The notes beneath the pieces were generated by a model. It was not told where the DNA came from, did no database searches, and saw nothing but the letters and a program-made list of their open reading frames with translations. A program made the position numbers and the translations under genes. Below, piece after piece: positions 35,076-47,543 of a stretch of 64,000 nucleotides of DNA (position 1 is its first letter; each line of letters opens with the position of its first letter). Source of the DNA: Umbelopsis isabellina (Eukaryota; Mucoromycota; Umbelopsidomycetes; Umbelopsidales; Umbelopsidaceae); contig JAEPQZ010000003.1 of assembly GCA_016758905.1 (NCBI GenBank), forward strand, positions 1,612,001-1,676,000. The letters run 5' to 3'.

Positions 35076-37254
35076 TTAGAGAGAACTTCTTGGAGAATCT
35101 TCTGCGTCAAGCGCCTCCAATAGCGGATTCAATAGCACATCGACGCTGTCATACTCTACCCCACAGCAAAGAGCAATCAACCGTTTGTAGTCTTGGTGAC
35201 GTTCATTCGCAGGCTGAGCGCGGTGGTGGCTGATATCTTTGACCAAGCGTTGTCGCTTGGTCTGTAGTTCAGCCCACTCCTGTTCCATTGTTTCCACCTC
35301 TTTCTCCAAACTCTCTTGATCAGCCATCGTGCTATCTTCTTGTACATCGCTTTGGGGTGGCGATGGAGGTTTCAAGTCTTCCTGATCCAACAACCCTAGC
35401 AATTTATGCTTTTGATTTAACTCAATCAAATCGAACAATTCAGATTGCAGCTGCTCCACTTTAGATTCGGCGTCTTTCAACAAATCCGCTTTGCTGCTTA
35501 TGTTATGCAACTTGGACCGCACCTCAATTAATTCGCGTTTCAAGCTCCTTTGCATTAATTTGGCTTCCCTTATATCTTGTTCTTTGTCCAGAATATCCTT
35601 TTCATAACTAGTTGATAGCTCATCAAATAGCTTGGTGACGGTAGGAACTACTTTAGTTTGATTGATAGCTTGGCCTAATACAGCCGCAACATTTCGCTTT
35701 AAATTCCTTGTTGTGCCTTGTTCCATGTCGCTTGTCGCAGAGCCTAAAAGTCGGTTGCCATTGTCTCCATCAAAACGATATCTTTGATCAGCATCCGTGA
35801 TATAGTCTTGTGCAGTTTTGCCTTCTTCATTAACTATGTCAGGGGATGCACCGGCATCCAAAAGTAATTTTACGAGTTTCTTGTTGGCTATCCGAGCAGC
35901 GATGGTCAAGGCCGTATCGCCGTAAACATCCTGTACATCAAGTACGGCAATCAGTTCCCGTCGATTACTTGAGAGCTTGGCAATTAAACATTCCATATAA
36001 TAACGCGAAGCATGCACCTTTCCCCGCCAGCCAGCGGTACTTGCTATATGGTGAAAGACAGTTTGATCGTTTTTGTCAATGTTGAAGATTGTTTTTTGTA
36101 ACAAATCAAGTAACGTGCCAAATGTTTTGGTATCAAAGTTATTGGTAAACAAAACTGCTCTCATCAAAGCTGTCTGACCACGGTAATTGACACGAAAGAT
36201 GTCAGCCCCTTGATTGATTAGCAGGTTGACAACTCTAATCCTTGCCATGGCTGCCGACCAATGTAAGCTTGTGTGACCTTCCTCATCGACAATGACATCA
36301 ATATCAAAGTCGTCTGGAGGATTCATTAAGATTTCGGGAACATCGGCAGAGTCAGACACAAAGTAGTCTAAAAGCTGTTGAGCATAAAATGATGGCTTTT
36401 CGTCACCGTCATCTTCTTCCATGTCTTCCGGATCAGAGTACTCTGTCTCCATCAATTTTCTGCGTTTGACTGGCTGACGGTGTTGAGGTGTTCGATTGGC
36501 TCGGCGCTGATAAGAAGGTGACAGCAACTGAGAATTTCGATTTCGGGAGATTGATTGTCTTCTATGATATCCATGTTCGTCGTCAGAGATAGCTTGTCGC
36601 GCAAGCGGGGAAGGGGTACGAGTTCCCACTGTGTCCATGGCCACATGACGCGAGCCATCACTCTCTGCGCCATCACTATATTGTGACGAATCCTCAACGT
36701 CTGAAACCAGTGCCTCCACAGCCGGAACCTTTTTCCTTCGCTTTCGAGGTTCCCTTGGTTTACGTGGTTTGGAATGAGCTGCTGTGACATGTTTGGGTGC
36801 TGGAGGCGGTGAAGTATCTCCAGCAATGTAATCAAGTATAGGCTGTAAAAGATGTTCAACTTTATATTGCCGAGCAAGAGACACTCCTCTCTCTAGCGGA
36901 ACCCAAGTGCCTAATGTAGAAAATAACGAGCTAGGGTTAATCATTTGGCCAAATCCATGCAATATTTATTCTCGCGTTATATCAACACTTTGCAGATGCC
37001 CAATCATCACCATACTTGCCTTGATATTTTCCGTAGCCTCCTTGTATCTTTTCATGCTGTCCCTTTTGAACCTCTCTTTCCAATATCCGCGTTCTCTGTG
37101 GTTTATCAAACTCGGCTACTTTTAGAATTTGCGTTGCATTCAGATATGAGTCTGCTTTCCTCCGCATCACCGCTACATTCTTGCACTGCATTTCGTACAC
37201 CGGCACTCCCGAATAGGTAGCCTTGAATATCTGTGGAGCCTGCGAAGTACTCAT
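35076..37254 (-). CDS. MBP1: APSES cell-cycle transcription factor, MBP1/RES-like
   Basis: Exons 37254-37020 and 36910-35076 give 689 residues. The N-terminal KilA-N/APSES DNA-binding domain (about 10-105) reads [44 protein letters not shown] and [15 protein letters not shown]. These are the hallmarks of Mbp1/Swi4/Res proteins, which bind MCB/SCB boxes and drive G1/S genes as MBF/SBF. A disordered basic region with [11 protein letters not shown] follows, then ankyrin repeats (about 235-400) and a C-terminal coiled coil (about 440-640) for partner binding. The single intron begins with GC instead of GT (GCAAGT), fixed by the conserved YGKYQG-TWVP junction. The promoter carries several ACGCG motifs, suggesting self-regulation. 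Confidence 0.94.
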
Positions 37255-37650
37255 GTTGTGTGGTGGTCAGTTGTCAGTGGACCGCTAGCGATTGACGATA
37301 GAATGGCTGGGCAGAAACCAAGTTTATATTTTAAAATTTCCAGCGTTTCACTTTTGTTCCCTTACACGCGCGCCCGTCTGCGACTATGCGCGCTGAGCTC
37401 CAAAATTGGCTATTCATCACAAGACGCGCATCATCATGCCGATGATTAAAAAACACCCGATCAAAAACAAGCATATTAACCATCATGAACATGGGCATGA
37501 TATCAAAAATCAAAGTGGTAGGTAAGTTGTATGTTCAAAGCTATGTACAGAAGACTAGTGGAGCAAGCAAAAGTGGAGATAAACTATAATAGGGTTTTTA
37601 CAATAAGCGCGACTCTACGCGAACGATTGCGACTAGAACACGCTTAAGCA
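37255..37650 (-). promoter_or_regulatory. Promoter of the MBP1-like gene with ACGCG motifs
   Basis: ACGCG cores occur at 37366-37370, 37424-37428 and 37617-37621, and further CG-rich steps (CGCGCGCC, GCGCGC) lie at 37368-37393. ACGCG is the core of the MCB element recognised by MBF. The density is higher than expected by chance in this AT-rich DNA. Confidence 0.5.
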
Positions 37651-38157
37651 TCATCGCGGGTCTAAGATTTTCATTATCCTTTCAGCGCTTTGCTCAAGTG
37701 CATCTTGATGGCTCTTTTGACTGATGTCCTATTTAACCACAGAAATGACTTTTTTTAGTATTGCATAGATGAATCATTATACAGGCCAGTGATAGCTAAC
37801 CTCTAGTACTATTTCCTGGCATGTCTCTTCCGGCCGATTCAAGAAGCGATAACTGTTGATGATATGCCAGAACATTTCATTGGCTGTATTGGAATTCGAT
37901 ATCAATGCCTTGTATAGGGTGTGGTGAGCGTCCAGTAACATTTCGTGTGTAATTTTTTTCGAGTTTTCAGATAATTTTGATGCTTCCTCTCGTGTGTTAG
38001 TCACTTCCTGAGCATCTAGTGCAGCCATTTCGCATTCTACATAGACCGCTATTTCGACGGCTTTGGATAATTGCTGTGGAGATCGAATGTAAACATTATC
38101 TGTGCTGGCATCTACGAGTAAATCGCAATAAGTTGCTACATGCTGGGCCAGCGACAT
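37651..38157 (-). CDS. Small helical protein of unknown function
   Basis: Exons 38157-37801 and 37728-37651, joined through a 72-bp GT-AG intron, give 144 residues. The protein is predicted by eye to be nearly all helical (VEIAVYVECEMAALDAQEV, ITHEMLLDAHHTLYKAL, EMFWHIINSYRFL) with a basic tail. There is no signal peptide, membrane segment or motif that I recognise. Such small helical proteins are often subunits of complexes (kinetochore, tethering, BLOC-like), but I cannot assign one. Coding quality and clean splice sites support a real gene. Confidence 0.6.
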
Positions 38158-38456
38158 GGGCTATTTGGCTTGACAGGTTGGACAAAGTCATTCAAACACA
38201 AAGCTCGACCATAAAAATGTTGCAGTGAAACAGTTGGGTCTCCGAAATACAATATAGAAGTGGCATCTAGCAGCCGATAAATCCGCTTTGTAACCAATAC
38301 AATATGTAACAGTCTCGTTGATGCATCAGTCTCTTTGATAAACCTTTATATTTTGGAAAATCCTAATTACATTATGAACAGCAGCTTCATTCTTAAACAG
38401 CGAGCCAAAACGTTGCCATTTGCAACTTGTATTTGGCTATACTCCATTTTGAACAA
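38158..38456. other. Short intergenic space
   Basis: Promoter of the small helical protein and 3' fl​ank of the formin gene, both on the minus strand. Nothing else seen. Confidence 0.5.
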
Positions 38457-41400
38457 TTATCCATTAGCAGTACCAATCTCTGCTACTGAAATCAAATCAG
38501 CCAGCATATCTTTTTCCTGCTTCTCTGTGTCTGGTGATTTCGAAGGTGAATCATCCTTTTGGATGTCCTTCAACAGATCTTCGGCTAATCTGGACACAGA
38601 TTCGCTACGACTTATTTTGTTTGTGTTGGCACGGCGGCGATTTCTATCACCTCGTCTTCGACTGCCAGCGTCCAAGTCACCAGCACGCAGTTTGTCAAGT
38701 AGATTGTCCATGAGATACTTGTCATCCTCTTTGCCAGTGGCTCCAGCTGTTTGGCAAACCAATGAGAAATTGGAATTTTCTAATTCGTAATAAATATCAC
38801 CGCATTTACCTTCACTGATGTCAATGCCTTTGTTATTCTTTCGTTCGGCGATACGTTCCTTGCGTTCTTGTTCTGCTTGTCGAACCTTCTCCATTTGTTC
38901 CAGTTTCTTCTTTGCATTAACATTGTCACCCATTGCTTTCTGCTCGTCATAAGGTCGGTAAGTTATGGAGTCAGCCAGTGCAAAATAAGTGTCATCGACG
39001 TTCTTACCTCCCAGCTCGACGTGAATGTCTTAAAGATTGCAAAGAATTCATCCGGCTTCATTTCTTTGGGATTTTCGCCGAAAAAGGTGACTACATCTTT
39101 GTAAGCTACATCCATAGAAGTGTAGCGAACTTCCAACTCATCAAATTTAGGAACAGCATCCTTTTGGAAGTCTTCTGAGAACTGGTGATAGCGATCATCA
39201 GTCGCATTCTCTCTCTTAGTTTCATCGATAATCAATTGCAGACCAGACCGCAATTCATTATACTCTTTGATCAAGTCAGAAAGTGTGACTGGATAAGAGA
39301 AGATTTGTTTTAGTAAATGCTTTATGGCTACCAGGTATAGGTAAAGCATTAGTTTGGCTAATCTTACCTTTGCAAGCCGAATCCGTGGACTTGAGATCAT
39401 CCAAAAATTTGTAAATGCGAGGAAACTTTGATTCAACAATATCAACCAAAAAGTGAAGAAGCGTAGTATTCTCTTTAGAACCCTTGGTATCTACGAGCTT
39501 GTTGATACTAGCAATTTTAATACCAAAGGCTCCGCCTTGGAAGCCGCTTCCATTGAGGAAATTACCCAACATCAATATCAACTGTCAGAAACATGTTAGA
39601 TTATGCTTGTGATATTTGCTGACTCTGGAAGCCTGTGTTCTTACATTCAAAAGTTCTTGGAACGCCTTTGAGTTCTTTACATCAATCGAAGCATCTAAGA
39701 CGGATTGCATGTTCTATAATGATCGTTTGATTAGTGGTCGATTCGATGATTCACGTCACAGTCAACCAAATACTCACGTCGCTCAATTGTGCATTCTTAT
39801 CTGGGAAGATACGCATAAACAACATATTTTGTATCCGTTCTTTATATCGGTCGATTTTCATCATCTACCAAATTCATGCTTCAGTACTTTGATTCACAGA
39901 TTCCCTCTCGTGACATAATAGCTTACCTCCAAACAGAACGTATCAGCAGGTGACAAGCTATCCAAATCATCTTTACCCGCTGAACTGGCAAATACTGACA
40001 ATTTGCCCATTTCATCAGGTGTCGGCGCCAAACTGAGCATATTTCGCAGCAAAATCTCACTGCAAAAGTCGAAATCCATGGCCAGGATTTTACTACGAAC
40101 CTCTGAGAATGGTACGCGCTTCAACTTTGAAAGCAGGGCGATATTGATATTGTAAGCCTTTTTACTGTCAATGATGCATATCTCTGGTTTCTTCTCTTTC
40201 TTGACCACCTTCTTTGGCTCAAACACTTTCTGCGCAAATAGATCTTCAGCGCTGCTAAACACACCTTTCTCCATCATTTCCATCTCTAATGCTAACTCAT
40301 CCACAGTTTTTTGGCCCCAAACTGTTTTTGATATAGTTTGCTGGTTCATTTTTGTCCATTGCAGAGCTTTTGTCTTGACTTTAGTTTGAGTCATCATGTT
40401 CTTTCGAGCAGTAGGCAAAGATACTCTATGAGAAACATTACTGACACCTGGGCCTGGTGGTGGAGGTGGAGGTGGAGGACCAAATGCTGTAGGCGGAGCA
40501 TGAGGTCCAGCAGAGCTGGGAGGGGGAGGCGGAGGCGGCGGTGCAGCTGTACCAGGCGGAGGAGGTGGCGGAGGTGGTGGAGGTGTACCAAATGAACCTC
40601 CAAGTGCCGGCTGCGGTGGCGGTGGAGGAGGAGGTGGTGGTATACCATATGAGCCTCCAGGTGCCATTGGTGGGGGTGGTGGCGGCGGTGGAGGAGGAGC
40701 AGCAGCGTTAGAATTCAAAGTTAAACCGCCTGGCATTGCTGGTGGTGGCGGAGGAGGGGGAGGGGGAGGAGGAACAGAAGCAGACGAAGCCTGCATGGAG
40801 ACAGATGGCATGAAAGGTGGTGGCGGTGGAGGTGGAGGAGCGGGTATATTCGATGAAGATTGTTGTTCCTTATGGGTATCGGTGTTAGACATAACATGTT
40901 CAGATGCTGTATCAACCATAGTTCCTCCAAGAGCTTGCTGAGACAACTTCTGTTGGAGAGCTATGGCCAACCCACTGGTTGGTCGAATGTCTGCTTTCTC
41001 AACCTTTGTTTCATTATCATTCTTTTCAAGCAAATTTTTGACGCGTTCCTGAAGCTGTACAGGTAGCTTGCCAACATCCTTTCGTTGAACTCCTGCCTTA
41101 TTCCCGGAATCCACGTCCTTTGAGTAGCGTTCCTGGAAGCTCTTTCCCCTTCTAGTTGAGCCTATCAACGGTGCCGTTCCGGGGACGACAAATGTTCCTG
41201 GTATACTTGAATGCAGTTGATTTGTCAAAGAGTTTTTGAAATCATCGGAAAGACCAGCTGCAGTGTGCATTGGCTCTGGCTGCACTTGGAATTGAGATAA
41301 AATGCTACCGCCGACGTCTCCATCTTTCTCAAAGTCTTGACCTTCCAATCGGTCTTGTGCTCGCAATCTATCATACGCTCTAATCAATTCCTCTCTAGTA

Positions 41401-43690
41401 AGTTCAAAGGAGCTTGCTCTGTTATTTGCATCTTTCGAATCTGATGCAGGAGTTGCCTCTAATACAGCTTGATGAAACAACCTGAGGCGTTCATCCATCC
41501 TCGCCAAACCTGCTTGATACTCTTGCTGAGTTTCTGTCAACTTGTTTTGCAATATGCTGATTGTATGTTTCGACATTCTCAATAAATCTTCTAGCGAAGA
41601 AGCTTTAGCCTTGAGTTGGCTAACAACTCCATCGCCTTTCAAAGAAAGCTCTAATTCTATCTTCTTTTTCTCTTTAAGCGTTTGCTCATAGAGTTCTCTG
41701 GCTTCTTTCGCATCTTGAAGTGCTTTTTGCACCTCACCCTTTTCTGTAAACTTCTCTACCATTTCTACTACTGACATTCCATATCCAGACGAGATATCTT
41801 CAGCAAGCCCTTTACGATCGAGAACTATTTGAGTTACCACTTTGTCAATGAGCTGGAAATATCGAGGTCTAATAGGAAATAACCACCGCATGAATATTGA
41901 TAGTATGTATTAAAGTAATATACACGTTTTTTCATAAACTTGCCTGTCTTCCACACTATCCTTGATTAGCAACAGGTGTTGCATTGCGCTAAGAAAGAAG
42001 TCGTAACTACGCGTCCCTTCTACGCTGGATAAAATGCATTCGAAAACATCCCGAGGGTCGCTCATGTTGTTGATCATTTGCTCATTGTACGACTCCATAA
42101 TTTCCTCATTATCATTATCAGCCATCTGATGGAAGTTGTTGAGATGCCGAGTGACCTGATCGTTGTTTAGCTCTTCCAGCTTTGATAGAATTCTCTGCAG
42201 GCCGCATGAATTCATCTGATTGCGCAAATGTACTCTAATATCAACATCCTCTACCACATTAATGATGGAGTTGATCAACATAAGGTTGGAAATCTACATT
42301 GATTTGCTTATGAGTATGGTTTTCAAAAATAAGCGCTGCTAATATCTGAACATACCGCAAATTCAGTAAAGTGACTGTCAGCGGTCCCTTGCATCCCCAA
42401 TTTTCTAAAATCGTCGCTTGCTCCTACCAAGCTACCCATACGACCGCGACCGTCCAATGTGGTCTCCAAAAGCTTAAACCAAGGATCAAAGCGACCAAAA
42501 TCTCTAGTAGCATTACGTAGTTGTTCCATTCCTCTCAAAACAATCTCTTGGCCAGATGGTACTTCGCAGTAACACATGAAGACAAGCACCTCGCATACTT
42601 GCTTACGCGTTTGTATAGGAGGGGAGAGCATTGACTGCATACAATTGTATATACATTGAGGATTCATGACGACTTCTCGAGCTCCCCACTAGCAGAATGA
42701 AGTGTGTCAGTATGGGTAGATTGAAGCTGTTAGCTCAACCTAAACTTACCCGATTATTGAGCAGTGACTTGAAGCACTTGATAATCTCAATTTCCATTTG
42801 CAAATCAGCTTCTCGCCTACCAATGGTGTTGTCAACATCGACCAACTATGGGGCATGCGTATACTGCTAGATAGACTTACTTTATCTGCCTTTTGTTCAA
42901 GTTTCCAAGCACATTGGTGATGACCTGTAGGCCGCGAGCTTCTATGAAAGTGCGGACCCAGCTGAACCAGCATAAAAATTTAGCTTTTCCTGATGAAATC
43001 CCCGACTTCATTACTCAAGTATAAATATACACACCTTAATGGCATTGTCCGCAAGCTTACAGCAAGATGAGCCAATATCTTTGGATTTATGCCTCGAAAA
43101 TCTGGTTCCAGAAACTGCTTGATGTAGTACTCAGGTGTGCCTTTATCGAGTTCTTTTGATTCCAATGCCGATTTTCTGCTTGATGCTGATGTGGACATAG
43201 TTGGTCGCACAGTTGTCGTGGCATCGGCTTGTATATCTTGTGAAACCATCAACCACTTCTTTTCTGCAGGGAACGACAGCATGACACTTCGTGCCCCTCT
43301 ATCGTGTATGCCTCGTCGCGTCAGCATTTTCTCAAACAGACCCTCTATTTCATGATCAGGAGGGCGGACTGTAGAAAATGGCCTGCCTTCGTCATTGAAG
43401 CCTTTAATAGACGAATTGTCGGCTAGAAACCAAAAAAAAGTCAGGTTAATATGATCAATTCTACAGCCTTAAGCGATATCTATAGCACAAAATGGCTGTG
43501 ACACGAAAAAAAATTACAATATGCACAGAAAATAAAAAAACAAAAGCGTACCTGGCGAGGTTGGTGAATCGGAAGAATTGGAAATGGGGAGTGAGTGAGA
43601 CCGGATGGATGGCGTAACATGACTAGCCTGTTGATGAGCCTCTGGCAGAAGACTCGCCTTGCGAGACTTTCCACGACTAAACAGCTCCAT
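38457..43690 (-). CDS. Formin (GBD/FH3-FH1-FH2), BNI1/SepA-like
   Basis: Twelve exons: 43690-43552, 43422-43035, 42961-42881, 42845-42750, 42688-42356, 42293-41944, 41868-39927, 39864-39778, 39713-39645, 39581-39368, 39288-39008 and 38939-38457, about 1487 residues. Formins nucleate and elongate actin cables under Rho control. A Rho-binding/FH3 region (EYYIKQFLEPDF, FHQMADNDNEEI, RYFQLIDKVV) is followed by a coiled coil and an FH1 domain with about ten polyproline runs that load profilin-actin. The FH2 domain follows (KTKALQWTKMN, MLGNFLNGSGFQGGAFGIKI, LLHFLVDIVE), then a basic tail of DAD type. The intron 41869-41943 has a GC donor. The junction of exons 3 and 4 (42881/42845) does not close in frame by one base; all other phases agree. 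Confidence 0.93.
40452..40850 (-). repeat. Proline-codon low-complexity block (FH1)
   Basis: Repeated CCN codons encode runs of 5 to 12 prolines separated by short Gly/Ala/Met linkers. The plus strand is correspondingly GGT/GGA/GGC-rich. Such a block is prone to length change and to assembly error, so the exact number of prolines should be treated with care. Confidence 0.85.
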
Positions 43691-43819
43691 TGACAAGTGA
43701 TGGAAGGAATGATCTATTAGTTGGCGTCGTTAATTCTTTGCTTGGCTGTGATTGAAAATTTGTTCGCCTCCTTGCAAACTCCTTTTCCACCAGTCGTTGT
43801 TGCTAGCTAGCTGATCACT

Positions 43820-44942
43820 ATGATGAAGAAGCGAAAGAATTCGCTTTTGCCTATGTATCAGCTGCCTGCTACAGCAACTAAACGACTCAGGCTGTCGAAG
43901 CGTGCAACTATCATAGTGGGAATTGCCATTTTTTTTTGCACAACCATTGCGATCAACTACCTATATGTTTACCGACCTAACCTTGCCACCACTGACTATT
44001 CTATACACGATCCCATGCCCGATCCGCCCCACCCGACCATGACCAACCTTATTATGGTTCCAGGCCATGCTATCTACACGGGGGCCATGAACGAAGCTGA
44101 TTTACATCAAGATGCTGGCTGGATATTGGAAGAGTTCCAGAAAGGTGGCCAAATCAACACTTTTATAGATCATATTAAGAAGGGCATTGAGCAACTTCAA
44201 GAGGATAACAAGGCTTTACTTATTATGTCAGGGTAAGTGATGTTCATCATACACAATTTCTGTAGAGCAGGCCTGACTATTTGGCTTTCAGAGGAGAGAC
44301 TCGACCGAAGGCAGGACCGCTTTCTGAAGCCCAATCTTATTGGGAGATAGCTCAACACTATCTTTCTAATTCAAAAGATCTGATCGAGAGAGTTGCCACC
44401 GAAGAACATGCTCGAGACTCTTTTGAAAATCTGCTGTTCTCTATATGCAGATTTTACGAATTAACTGGCAACTACCCAGAAAGTATCACGATTGTTGGTT
44501 TCGAGTTTAAGAAGGAGCGGTTCATCAAAGTTCACCGTGCAGCAGCAAGATATCCCTTAGACAGGTAAATGCATAATGTAATGAATTTAAATGCCGTATA
44601 GGATGCTAATCAGGTGGTTTACAGGTTTCAATACATCGGCATTGATCCTGCCAATGCAAACATTAATATTTCTAAAGGAGAAAGCGAGAACTCCTTGGGG
44701 CCCTTTGAACATGATATTTATGGGTGTCATGGAGGCTTATGGCAGAAGAAGTTGAATCGGAACCCGTATAGAAGGCAGTAAGTTTTTGCGTGTAGCGCGT
44801 GAAACAAAATGAATGCAATTTCATTGATGATTTTTGGTGTTTTAGGCACGCTTATCGGCAGACGTGCCCAGCATTGGCTCCGTTGATCGGCTATTGTCCC
44901 GTAGATAAGGCTCAAATCTTCACCGGCACACTACCATGGTGA
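43820..44942 (+). CDS. DUF218-type type II membrane protein
   Basis: Exons 43820-44232, 44292-44564, 44625-44777 and 44846-44942 give 311 residues. A basic cytosolic head (KRLRLSKR) is followed by one membrane span (about 29-50, TIIVGIAIFFCTTIAINYLYVY) and a lumenal domain. LIMVPGHAIYTG, LLIMSGGETRPKAGPLSEAQSYW, ATEEHARDSFENLLFSICRF and ITIVGFEFKKERF correspond to the glycine and acidic motifs of the DUF218 fold (SanA/YdcF relatives). Eukaryotic members are poorly characterised; no enzyme activity can be stated. The ending with GCHGGLWQKKLNRNPYRR is typical of fungal homologues as I recall them. A secretory-pathway location is inferred from the signal anchor. Confidence 0.8.
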
Positions 44943-45037
44943 CACCGAGGCTTTGCGTTAACATTTGTAAATAGTTTTAACATTGTAATACAAAAATTTA
45001 ATCTATCGTTTACACTGTACTGTGACTATGAGCTTTC

Positions 45038-45791
45038 ATGCCTCAACAAGTGAACCTAACACGACAGGATTTCGAAAGGTCAATACAAACATTTGAACAA
45101 AAAGCGAGAAAAGTTGCACCCGATCAAGAATGGCAACTGAAGCAAGACATCACTGTAAGCATTTCCCTCGCGTTAGACTACAAACTTGTCCGCGCCATTC
45201 ATGTTCAGTGCTTTCTTTTCTTCTCCAGCTATTATACCAATATCTAGTACGTAAATGTACAATGTTTACGACAGCAATCGCATCTGTCGAAGAAGTAGAC
45301 GACAACCTGGAAATAGATCATGGTATATCTGACGGAGCGACTTTAGACTTGCCAGAGATCACTACACTTCAAATCGAATACCATGTGGTATATTCTTCAT
45401 CATATCAAGTTCCTGTCCTTTATTTCAACGCCTACTACAGCAGTAAGTTCATCTTCATATCAGCCTTGTATGGATCCTGGAACTGAAACAGTGTCTACAT
45501 TGAATAGATGGCTCTGTATTAACCAGAGATGAGCTCGATAAATTTGTGATAAATCCCAGTTATCGGGAACCATTGAAATCCAGTACGCTTATGCAACAGG
45601 GTTCCATATCTCAGCAAGAACATCCAATCCTGGGGTTACCGTTTTATTATATACATCCTTGTGATACAGCATCTTTAATGGCACAAGTAGACATTTCTGA
45701 TATCAATTGCTATATTATGTCCTGGCTATCGTTTTTTGGACCCTTAGTTGGACTCTATTTACCAAGTAAATTCGGCAGTGAGATGTCATGA
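45038..45791 (+). CDS. ATG10: Autophagy E2-like enzyme ATG10
   Basis: Exons 45038-45154, 45229-45442 and 45508-45791 give 204 residues. Atg10 transfers the ubiquitin-like Atg12 to Atg5, a step needed to build the autophagosome conjugation machinery. The diagnostic part is at the end: ISQQEHPILGLPFYYIHPCDTASLM contains the HPC motif with the catalytic cysteine, followed by YIMSWLSFFGPLVGL. Before it, IEYHVVYSSSYQVPVLYFNAY is the conserved E2-like beta-sheet core. The length is close to the family (167-220 residues). The stop is only 5 bp from that of the converging SDR gene. Confidence 0.94.
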
Positions 45792-45796
45792 AGCAA

Positions 45797-47345
45797 TTAT
45801 TCAAACTTTGCGACCTCTGTATCTCGTCTCTGCTCTCGACAGAGGTTGAAAAGCTGACTAGCATCATCTTCTGACATACTCCAGATGTCTAGTGATGTTT
45901 GCCAAAGCCAACGTTGTATAGTCACTGTTTGCGACTCTTCCGCCTCCTGTTGTGAACCCATTGTGATTGAGCCCAGTGGCCTTGGGAGCTGATTTAACCA
46001 AAATTCTCCCGATACTGAATCTAAACTTGGATCTAAGCAAAGATGCAAGGAGCTCAGTATACCTTCCCTTGGCGAAAGCATGATGAGGCGGAAGATAGGG
46101 CGGAAAATTGACAAGGTAAACACGGTGGAATATTGAAACAGAGAGGTGTTCACAATTCCAGGATGACACGCTACATCATATAATAAATAAGTGACAATAG
46201 GTTACATATGTATAGTACCGAGAAACTTACAATTAATGGTTATATCAGAGTTTACCGATTGTATGCGCTCAGACAAGTAATTAGTAAGAAGGGCTAGACT
46301 TAGCTTGCTTTGCGCATAAGCACCTAATCCATCCAGGCGGTATCCAGAGAAGAATTTTGAGATATCAATATGATTTGCCGCATATAAGGTTGAGGAGGAT
46401 GTCGTAATGATGCGAGATTTAGTACTCATAAGTGGCAATATATACAAGGTTGTGAGTATGGTCGCAAAGCAATTCTGGCATAATCAAATCAGCAATAGCA
46501 ATAACGCAGGAATAAGCAAGGCTTCGTAACTTACGACTTGACTCTGATACTCTAGCTTATTATCAGTCATCTCAAATGGACAGTTCATCACTCCAGCATT
46601 ATCTATCATGATGTTAATATCGGTATTGAACTCATCTTCTTGTTTGTAAAATGCATACTCACTGACAAATATGTCGATGGACCGTCCATGCAAGCTTTCC
46701 TTCAATTCCTTGGTGAATGCCACCACTTTTCCAAAACTTGAGAGCTCCAAGATGATATACTTCAACCGATCGTGACCCACATTTTTAGCCGATCGAATTC
46801 GACCAGCAGCCTGCTGCAGTGTTCGCTCTGATCTTCCCGCTATGAGAAATGGAAAGTCTCAATATCGCTAAGTTAGATAGTAAAAGATCATTCAAAAACT
46901 TACTTATTATTACGTCCATATCGCACTCTATCAATGCTTTGGCTAGCTCGCACCCGATTCCCGAATCGCCACCTGTAATAACTGCTAGTTTTCCTTTAAG
47001 GTCGCCTCTTCCACGTGCAGAGTCAATCAAATCTTGAATTTGGCTCTCCTTGCTGCCGTTAGGATTTGGCAGAATGAATTTTTCAATCGCATTGATAACA
47101 AATTCAAATATTCCCAGAAAGTAAACTCTGAAAAATGCGGGTATCCAAGTTGCCTTTACGCAAAATAAGTGAACGATATCTATGAAGCTTTGGCGAGGCG
47201 ACTGAGTTTGTGAAGGACGATCAGTGTATTTTAAATCGGGGAACAAACTCTGGTCAAATTGTTGCGCTGCTTTCTTTTGTTGCTGCATATAGATAAATAA
47301 GAATACTGCTGCTATGGGAGGCAGCAGTGTCAAAATGAGGTCCAT
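45797..47345 (-). CDS. Short-chain dehydrogenase/reductase, membrane-anchored (DHRSX/RDH-like)
   Basis: Exons 47345-46904, 46839-46663, 46602-46535, 46474-46231 and 46170-45797 give about 434 residues. An N-terminal membrane anchor (LILTLLPPIAAVFLFIYM) and a second hydrophobic stretch precede the SDR core. The core has cofactor loop VITGGDSGIGCELAKALIE, NNAGVMNC, TSSSTLY with the active-site serine, and YAQSKLS with the YxxxK pair. HPGIVNT follows. The layout resembles DHRSX and retinol-dehydrogenase-type SDRs of the ER or lipid droplets, but the substrate is not predictable. The frame is open upstream to a GTG at 47420; the first ATG is at 47345. It is divergent from COX6. Confidence 0.85.
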
Positions 47346-47543
47346 TGCAGAAGCGCTTGGAGGAGTGGTCTTCGTCAGTGCCCGAAGCGAGACAGCTACT
47401 GTATTCAGGGGCACAGTCACAACTTGAGAAGGTCAAGTTTCTTTGATGACGTCGACATGGAATTTTGTTTTGTTGCTGCCTGCATTAACAACTCAAAGCT
47501 ACAAAATAATACTCTCCCTCCTCATCTCACTACTCTGTTCATA

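Noticed and set aside
40338-40648. Arg/Trp-rich plus-strand and His/Leu-rich minus-strand frames over the FH1 block
   Set aside because: Alternative readings of the proline-codon repeats of the formin.
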